6,541 nucleotides of DNA, taken from NCBI GenBank assembly GCA_900758075.1, contig CAAEQF010000024.1, forward strand, positions 1-6,541. The letters run 5' to 3'. Source of the stretch: Coriobacteriia bacterium (GTDB lineage: Bacteria; Actinomycetota; Coriobacteriia; Coriobacteriales; QAMH01). Position 1 is the first letter of the stretch. Each line of letters opens with the position of its first letter. A model generated the notes under the pieces. The model made no database searches. It saw only the letters and a program-made list of their open reading frames with translations, and was not told the origin of the DNA. Position numbers and translations under genes: made by a program. This document shows positions 1-4,894 of this stretch, one piece after another.

Positions 1-145
1 CAGCGATTATCCCATCGTGCACGAAATTGTCGCTTTCGCCCCGGTTCCCATGTCGGGCAGGTGGAAGTCGAGTGGCGGCCGACGCCCCTTCTTGCCCACC
101 GTTGTCATCTCCTCCTCATGTTCGGATTGCTTCGTCGGCGGTATC
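1..145 (-). other. Left-edge segment downstream of the decayed membrane gene; no confident gene
   Basis: No complete gene can be supported here. On the minus strand a purine-rich GAGGAGGAG directly precedes an ATG at 108-106 that opens a 33-codon frame (MTTVGKKGRRPP...) ending at TAA 9-7. The AGGAGG core is only 2 bases from the ATG, which is tight for initiation. A second minus-strand frame, open since a TGA near 119, ends at the window edge reading GESDNFVHDGIIA, which looks more protein-like than the ATG frame. This could be the start of another minus-strand gene running off the window with a frameshift, or further debris of the decayed region. I cannot tell which. Confidence 0.2.
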
Positions 146-663
146 TCATGCCTGCTGATGCGAGAGTGTTTCCGCCTGCTTGTCATCTCTCGATTCCCGC
201 CACTCGGGCTCGTCGATGACGCGCATGCCCAGCCGCAGATGGTGACGATATTCAAGATGCCGGCGATGCCGTTCATGATGTTCCACGGACCCGAGATGAT
301 CCACAGGTTGTTGATGACGGCGCCGTCCCAAGCGCCGTACGAGAACACCTGGAAATCGCGGAAAACCGCTTCGCAGATGTTGATTGCCAGGATGAGCGGC
401 GGGAAGCAGAGCGCCCACTTCTTCTCGTAGAGCCAGTGGACCTGCCCGTCCGTACCGCGCCAGTGCACGAAGCGCAACGCCATGAAGCCGACGCAACCTG
501 CGAGCGCGCTGTAGGTCTTCACCCAGTTAAACCAGTTGCCCGTGCCGTACTCGTTGCCTGGCGCCGCCGTCTGGGGCCAGACGAAGATCGTCAGCACGAT
601 GGGCACGACGACGAACAGCGTGATGCCCGCCCGCTTGCTCGTACGGCCCAACTCGTTGACGCC
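146..663 (-). pseudogene. Remnant of a DUF5692-like polytopic membrane protein (5' truncated, 3' disrupted)
   Basis: The minus-strand frame encodes several hydrophobic helices, for example AGITLFVVVPIVLTIFVW, a Trp-rich NWFNWVKTYSALAGCVGFMALR stretch and WNIMNGIAGILNIVTICGW. From memory this matches the N-terminal half of DUF5692 membrane proteins of unknown function, which continue after the GW with further helices. Family-like sequence (GVNELGRTSKRAG) begins upstream of the only usable start, a TTG at 651, and is closed by an in-frame TAA a few codons earlier, so the N-terminal helix is missing. After ICGW the frame turns into low-complexity, basic, non-membrane sequence (CASSTSPSGGNREM...). 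The adjacent frame instead reads MRVIDEPEWRESRDD and stops at 146, suggesting an indel near the GGG at 228-230. The expected C-terminal half is absent. The gene is divergent from the pilus genes and has no obvious functional link to them. Remnant status is fairly clear; the family name is less certain. Confidence 0.55.
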
Positions 664-847
664 ATGAGGTTGACGTTAGGGCATTGTTTCGTCAGGAACT
701 GCGTCTCTTGTGAGCAGAGAAAGCGACGGCGTTCAAGTGGATGCCTCATACCCCGCCTTCTTCTCTGCGCTGAGTTGCGCGTGATTGCCCACCTGCAGGC
801 ATGGCAGACGGTGCGTCCGCGCATGTCAACGTGGTCCTCATCATATC

Positions 848-879
848 TACGTCTGTAAATATTTTTTAATATAGACGTA
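848..879. promoter_or_regulatory. AT-rich bulged inverted repeat, possible operator
   Basis: Perfect 7-base arms TACGTCT (848-854) and AGACGTA (873-879) enclose a second inverted repeat ATATT-TTTT-AATAT (859-872), with an unpaired GTAA on the left side only. It lies upstream of the candidate promoter in an AT-rich island, which fits a regulator-binding site. A Rho-independent terminator is unlikely because the inner stem is AT-only and no T-run follows the outer stem. Which regulator would bind is unknown. Confidence 0.35.
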
Positions 880-900
880 ACTGTACACCTGCGGTTTCCG

Positions 901-929
901 TTGCTAGAATCAGAAATGATTCCTATTAG
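901..929 (+). promoter_or_regulatory. Candidate sigma-70-type promoter for the pilus operon, with internal palindrome
   Basis: A TTGCTA -35-like hexamer (901-906) and a TATTAG -10-like hexamer (924-929) are 17 bases apart, each matching the consensus at 4 of 6 positions. Between them sits a perfect palindrome GAATCA-gaaa-TGATTC (907-922); more loosely, GCTA at 903-906 pairs with TAGC at 927-930. A palindrome filling the promoter spacer is the classic position for a repressor operator. Initiation here would give a leader of roughly 65-70 bases before the TTG start of the adhesin. The call rests on sequence pattern only. Confidence 0.35.
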
Positions 930-993
930 CAAGGGAATGGCTCCAAGGTTTGCAGTTCAGACCAGGGGAACATTGCCGCGGTCTGTTCAGACA

Positions 994-1006
994 AGGAGGG
1001 GCTTTG
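994..1006 (+). promoter_or_regulatory. Ribosome binding site that sets a TTG start
   Basis: A strong Shine-Dalgarno AAGGAGGGG (993-1001) ends just before the TTG at 1004-1006. This decides the adhesin start. The same frame is open further upstream to a TTG at 950, but that has no ribosome site, and starting there would bury the signal peptide behind 18 extra residues. The next in-frame ATG (1207) lies after the signal peptide. Confidence 0.75.
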
Positions 1007-3077
1007 AAAATCGAATCACGATTACGTCATGCCTTCGTTCTTGCAATCGCGCTCATCGCGTGCCTCTCGCTCGTGTTTGCCGCGTTGCCGTTGAGCGCAC
1101 GTGCCGACGCCGACACAGGCACGGCCCAGATCAAATACGATGACAAGACCGGAATCCACTATGTGCTCGACCCTGAGAGCGCAAACGGCAGCATCATCCT
1201 CTACTGCATGAACAACCAGTCGCACTGGCCGCATGCTACGCCGAGCATTCCGACCGTACCCCCCCTATCTCGAAGGCTATCTCACGGCGGATAAGTTCGC
1301 TTCGGAGGCCGACTACGAAGCCTGCATGGACAAGCTTCTCGCCATCCTCTACGCCGGCTACCCCTATAACGGCATGAACATGTATACGGTCGTCGACTCG
1401 ACGCAGGGCATTTCCGAAGATGCGTTCAACGCCCTGCTCAACCCGCCGAGCTGGATCAGGTCCGACTTTCCCGATTTTATCGGGGATACGGTGTTCTCCT
1501 ACAGCGATTATCCGGATAACACTGCCAACCTCGCCAAACTCAACCAGTTCGTGACGGATGAGCTCACCAAGTACTACCTGACCGGTGCCACGACGCCCTC
1601 CGGCCACACGTCGGCCGAAATTCGCGCCACGCCCTTCTACCAGGCAGCGGTCGCCATGGCCTACGCACCTTCGTACAACGAAACGCCGCTCAAGGTGTGG
1701 GACCAGAACCACTCCGACGCCGATACGGTGACCGAGTCTGAGGCTTACGAGGCAACCCAGTACGCCATCTGGGCCGTACTCGGCGATTACGGTATCGAGT
1801 ACAACTCGCTCACCTCGAAAAGCGGCGAGGTCACGCAGAAGGCGCTCGCCGTCAAGCTGCTCAACAACGCTTCTGCCGACAAGGTCCTGCGCGCCGAACC
1901 CGATGCGGGCAACGTGAAAATCACCGGTGACAGCCAGTTCGCCTACGACCCCGAGTACGGGGTGTGGAAGACGGGCACGCTTATGGTGGGCGAGGGAAAG
2001 AACTATCAAGTCACGTACACGCTCACGCTCCCCTCGGGCGTGTCGGCTCACGAGCCCGATGGGACTCCGGTCACGAAGGTGACTGCCGGCACGAAGTTCT
2101 TCTTGGCATCGACGGACAGGCCCACGTCGACCGATATGGAGATTACGGCCTCCGACACGCTTGCCTGGCTGCAGGAGTACCGCCAGTATTCACCCGACCC
2201 CGAGACCTACACCGCCTCCGACGGCAGGAACTTCCAGCACATGATCGGTGCCGTCATCAAGCAGAAGCCGGTGTCGGCGAAGCTCGCGCTGAAGCCGGCG
2301 TCCGACGGCAACCTCACCGTGTCGAAGTCGGTCGTGGGCGAGACGAACTCGCAGAACGCGTTCACCTTCACGGTCACGCTGGGCGACACGGGCGTCAACG
2401 GCACCTACGGCGGCATGATGTTCACCAACGGCGTGGCAACCGTCACCTTGAGAGACGGCGAGAGCGCCACGGCAAAGCACCTGCCCGCAGGCATTGGCTA
2501 TACCGTCACCGAGGCAGAGAACTCGCGCTACGACGCCTCGAAGACGGGCGATGCCGGAGACATTCCCAACGGCGGTACTGTCACCGCCGCCTTCACGAAC
2601 ACGTTCAAGACGGGAGACCTTGCCGTAACGAAGCATGTCACGGGAGATATCTCGGGCGCCCAGAGGAAATTCGACTTTACCGTCACGCTTTCCGGCGACG
2701 GCGCCTCGCTCAACGGCACCTACGGGGCCATGACCTTCACCGATGGCGTCGCAACGTGCAAGCTGGCGGATGGCGAGACAGCCACGGCGACGGGGCTTCC
2801 CGCGGGGGTTACCTATGAGGTGACCGAAGCTGCCGCCGATGACTACACGACAACGTCCGAGAATGCCACGGGCACGATCGAGTACGGCAAGGCCTCCGAG
2901 GCGTCGTTCACCAATGCCCGCACGTTCGTGCTGCCCCTTTCGGGCATGGGCGGTATCGGGCCGATGCTCCTCGCGGGGCTGGTGCTCCTCGTTGCCGCGG
3001 CAGTCTGGGTCGCAACGCGAAAGCTGCGCTTTGCCCCGATTGGCAAGCATTCCGAGGGGCAGGGTGATAAGCGATGA
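1004..3077 (+). CDS. Thioester (TQxA) domain LPxTG-type pilus adhesin, frameshifted at a C7 tract
   Basis: Likely surface adhesin or pilus tip that binds host targets covalently through an internal Cys-Gln thioester. Numbering assumes one C removed from 1259-1265, giving 690 residues. Residues 1-34 are a signal peptide ending SARA. Cys68 in ILYCMNNQ is the probable thioester Cys and Gln252 in EATQYAIW is the TQxA partner, so the thioester domain spans roughly 40-290. Residues 435-532 and 542-637 are two Spy0128/DUF7601-like beta domains with candidate isopeptide triads K441/E503/N532 and K543/E608/N637. LPLSG (643-647), a hydrophobic helix and a basic tail form the wall anchor. As read, translation from the TTG (1004) shifts frame after the seven C and stops at 1294 after 96 residues, with no Gln, repeats or anchor. 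The rest, open from an ATG at 1233 without ribosome site or signal peptide, could not be secreted. The stop overlaps the next pilin start (ATGA). The family call is strong; whether the gene is phase-variable, recoded or dead is open. Confidence 0.85.
1259..1265 (+). repeat. Poly-C tract (C7) at the frame break of the adhesin
   Basis: Seven consecutive C follow codon GTA (1256-1258). The upstream frame reads V-P-P-L-S-R and stops at 1292-1294. With six C it reads V-P-P-Y-L-E-G and joins the long downstream frame exactly. The break is therefore fully explained by one extra C in a homopolymer, the usual signature of slipped-strand mispairing. Gain of two C would also restore the frame. A sequencing or assembly error in the homopolymer cannot be excluded. 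Confidence 0.7.
2307..2930 (+). repeat. Two tandem Spy0128/DUF7601-like beta-sandwich repeats within the adhesin
   Basis: Two successive coding repeats, about 2307-2612 and 2613-2930, encode domains of about 100 residues with the same order of motifs: (T/A)V(S/T)K near the start, F(T/D)FTVTL, NGTYG.M.FT(N/D)GVAT, GE(S/T)ATA..LPAG..Y.VTEA, and a closing FTN. Lys, Glu and Asn recur 102-105 residues apart, in line with one Lys-Asn isopeptide bond per domain helped by the Glu. Some coding stretches, such as AACGGCACCTACGG, are identical between copies, pointing to duplication. They would act as a rigid stalk between the thioester head and the wall anchor. Bond formation is inferred from the family, not seen. 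Confidence 0.7.
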
Positions 3078-4768
3078 CGGAAATTCTCGAGCACAAGAAG
3101 GCACGCCTTGCCTCTGCTGCGCTTCTGTGTGGTATTGCGGCCATCGTGGCGGTCGCGCTCGTGGCGCTGCCACAGGCATGGGCTGCCGGCAAGGGCACGC
3201 TGACCGTGGCCTCCACGCAAAGCGCCTCGACGGCGCTCGAGGCCTTTCAGGTCTTCAAGGCAGACGTTGTCGACGCCTCGAACGGCGCGAAGGTCGTCTC
3301 GAATGTCGAATGGTCCGATCCCTCGGTTGCCACGGCGGTCAACGAGGCGATTCGCTCTGCAGATTCAAGCTATGCGGGCAGTTCCGCAGCTGATGCAGAG
3401 ACGTGGCTTCACGACAATGTGGACAGCAACGCGGCGCAGGCGTCCCGGAATGCCGCGGTTGCCGCGATGGCGAGAAACCTCCAGGCTTCGTCGGCGCCTT
3501 CGAGCGCTCTGACCGCCGGCACGGCGGCAACCCTCGATGCAGGGTACTGGCTCGTCGCGGCAGATGTCGACGGCATCGGCACGGGCGAGTACGACACCTC
3601 CCCGATACTCGTCGTGGTGGGCGGCTCGCCGGCGACGGTCACAACCAAGGGGGCCGCTCCGACGGTCGACAAGCACGTGCTCGAGAACTCGTCTGGTGCC
3701 TGGCAAAAGCAGGCTGATGCCACGGTGGGCGACAGCCTGTTCTGGCGCCTCGAGGCGACTGTTCCCGCGGGGATTGCCGGCTACTCGGCGTATGGCGTGG
3801 GCTTCCACGACACGCTTGCCCCCGGCATCGGGCAGCCTTCGGAGGTCCACGTGTATCTGGCGGCTGGGGATGCGACGTCGAGCATCGCCGGCGCGTCGGA
3901 TACCGCAGACGCGGCACCGCCGTTTTGGGCGCAGGGCGACTCCCCGGAGGGGGATGACGCTTGGGTCGAGCTCGATGCAGACGAGTACGCCACCAGCTAC
4001 GCGACGTCCGATGTGGGGGCGACCTTCGACATCACGGTAAACGACCTCGTCGCCTCGCTGGCCAAGCGCGGCGGAGCGCTCGAGTCCGGCATGCGCGTGT
4101 GCGTGGTCTACGATGCCCCGCTCACGGCCGCTGCCGCGCAGGGCGTGGCGAAGGGCAACCCGGACGAGGTCGTGCTGCGTTATCCGAGCTCGCCGTATTC
4201 AGATGCGTTCGCGCAGACCGAGCCTGCCGATGCGGTCGCCTACACGTGGGGCCTGCAACTCGTCAAACGCTCCTCTGAGGACGACACGCCCCTGCAAGGC
4301 GCCGTCTTGCGCGTGACCGATGGCCAGGGGCGTCACCTGACCCAAGACGGCACGTGGACGGGGGAGGATGCGACGGTGACCACCGATGCGGAGGGCCTCG
4401 TGCGTGTCGCGGGCGTCGATTCCGGCAGCTACCTGGTCGAAGAGGTCTCTGCGCCCGAGGGCTACGCGGCATTCCCCGGGACGAGGACCATCGAGCTTTC
4501 TGCCACGCTCGACCCCGACCATATCGTGCATGCGCAGGTGCAGGTCTCGCTGAAGGCGGCTGATCCCTTGCGCGCCGATGGCTTCGACGCCGATGCGGGT
4601 CAGGCGGCGGTCTCGGTGCTCGATGGGCCCGCGGGCCCTCTGGATGCGGTCGCGTCCGCTCTCCCCAAGACGGGTGACACGGCGCCGCTCGGCGCTCTCG
4701 CGCTGCTCGCCGCAGCTGCGCTTCTCGCGTTTGCGGCGCATCGCCGGAGGACGGGGGAGCGTTCGTGA
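3074..4768 (+). CDS. Isopeptide-forming fimbrial pilin (SpaH/EbpB-like), LPKTG-anchored
   Basis: Secreted pilus subunit of 564 residues, polymerised or wall-anchored by sortase. Residues 1-37 are a signal peptide ending QAWA. An N-terminal domain spans about 40-190. A fimbrial D2-type domain (about 192-380) starts at TKGAAPTVDKHV with candidate bond Lys200 and acid Asp246 (FHDTL). A CnaB/SpaA-like domain (about 393-518) has Lys398, the E-box YLVEEVSAPEGY with Glu457, and a closing VSVLDG with Asp517. LPKTG (530-534), a hydrophobic Ala/Leu helix and a basic RRRTGERS tail end the protein. Lys192 is a possible sortase acceptor; no classical YPK pilin motif is present. Its ATG overlaps the adhesin stop (ATGA) and only a weak AGGG lies upstream, so it is probably translationally coupled. 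It is clearly paralogous to the next pilin but has lost that protein's NDNTV...YSNNP motif (here PDEVV...YPSSP). This suggests a minor, ancillary or basal role, which is an inference. Confidence 0.88.
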   Translation: MTEILEHKKARLASAALLCGIAAIVAVALVALPQAWAAGKGTLTVASTQSASTALEAFQVFKADVVDASNGAKVVSNVEWSDPSVATAVNEAIRSADSSYAGSSAADAETWLHDNVDSNAAQASRNAAVAAMARNLQASSAPSSALTAGTAATLDAGYWLVAADVDGIGTGEYDTSPILVVVGGSPATVTTKGAAPTVDKHVLENSSGAWQKQADATVGDSLFWRLEATVPAGIAGYSAYGVGFHDTLAPGIGQPSEVHVYLAAGDATSSIAGASDTADAAPPFWAQGDSPEGDDAWVELDADEYATSYATSDVGATFDITVNDLVASLAKRGGALESGMRVCVVYDAPLTAAAAQGVAKGNPDEVVLRYPSSPYSDAFAQTEPADAVAYTWGLQLVKRSSEDDTPLQGAVLRVTDGQGRHLTQDGTWTGEDATVTTDAEGLVRVAGVDSGSYLVEEVSAPEGYAAFPGTRTIELSATLDPDHIVHAQVQVSLKAADPLRADGFDADAGQAAVSVLDGPAGPLDAVASALPKTGDTAPLGALALLAAAALLAFAAHRRRTGERS

Positions 4769-4881
4769 ACGCGACAAGGACATGCACCGCGTTCGCGCAG
4801 CGCAGGTTGCGCGGACAAGCGTTCAGACATCGGCAGATGCAGCAGCAGCTTTTTGAGGAAATGACAGACTCGGTCAGATGA
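4765..4881 (+). CDS. Possible 38-residue leader-like small ORF between the two pilin genes
   Basis: The 123-base spacer between the pilins is spanned by an open frame that begins at GTG 4765-4767, overlapping the upstream TGA (GTGA), and ends at TGA 4879-4881. Its last A starts the next gene's Shine-Dalgarno AAGGAG (4881-4886). A GGGGGAG element (4753-4759) lies 5 bases before the GTG. The product would be Arg/Gln-rich, soluble and without a signal peptide (MNATRTCTAFAQRRLRGQ...). I recognise no family. The GTGA overlap and tail-to-Shine-Dalgarno contact suggest a translation relay between pilins, but a chance open frame in GC-rich DNA is equally possible. Confidence 0.25.
   Translation: MNATRTCTAFAQRRLRGQAFRHRQMQQQLFEEMTDSVR
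4794..4813 (+). promoter_or_regulatory. GC-rich hairpin in the inter-pilin spacer
   Basis: Perfect 6-base arms CGCGCA (4794-4799) and TGCGCG (4808-4813) enclose an 8-base loop. No T-run follows, so it is not a Rho-independent terminator. It could stabilise or mark a processing site in the mRNA between the two pilin cistrons and so help set their ratio. GC-rich DNA gives such stems by chance fairly often. Confidence 0.25.
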
Positions 4882-4894
4882 AGGAGTTCAGATG
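4881..4894 (+). promoter_or_regulatory. Ribosome binding site of the second pilin
   Basis: AAGGAG (4881-4886) lies 5 bases before ATG 4892-4894, a near-ideal spacing. It is clearly stronger than the element before the first pilin and supports independent, higher initiation of this gene. Confidence 0.8.

Larger units (their letters stand above)
664..1003. promoter_or_regulatory. Divergent intergenic region and pilus-operon leader
   Basis: These roughly 340 bases separate the minus-strand membrane-gene remnant from the plus-strand pilus genes. I find no convincing coding region: the open frames crossing it are rich in Arg, Cys and Ser and lack start signals. The left part (664-835) is GC-rich and unremarkable apart from a CCTGCAGG palindrome. 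From about 840 to 930 the base composition turns sharply AT-rich, with a T6 run, two palindromes and a candidate promoter. The last 65 bases look like a 5' leader carrying a short hairpin, an 8-base direct repeat and the Shine-Dalgarno of the adhesin gene. Confidence 0.6.

Noticed and set aside
792..799. CCTGCAGG palindrome
   Set aside because: Isolated 8-base palindrome, likely chance in GC-rich DNA; no symmetric flanks that would suggest an operator.
436..858. Plus-strand open frame across the membrane-gene remnant and intergenic region
   Set aside because: His/Arg/Cys-rich, no ribosome site, and it crosses from antisense of one feature into non-coding DNA.
950..1003. Upstream TTG start for the adhesin
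   Set aside because: No Shine-Dalgarno, and it would place 18 residues before the signal peptide; the TTG at 1004 has a strong site.
1236..2051. Long minus-strand open frame opposite the adhesin
   Set aside because: Arg/Val/Gly-rich shadow of a GC-rich gene, with no ribosome site and no recognisable domain; the plus strand has clear motifs.
2190..3179. Long minus-strand open frame opposite the adhesin repeats and the first pilin start
   Set aside because: It mirrors the codon structure of the plus-strand genes and spans two of them; composition is typical of an antisense shadow.
4843..4856. AGCAGC followed by a T5 run as a possible terminator between the pilins
   Set aside because: No GC stem directly precedes the T-run, and the next gene's ribosome site follows closely, so readthrough is expected.
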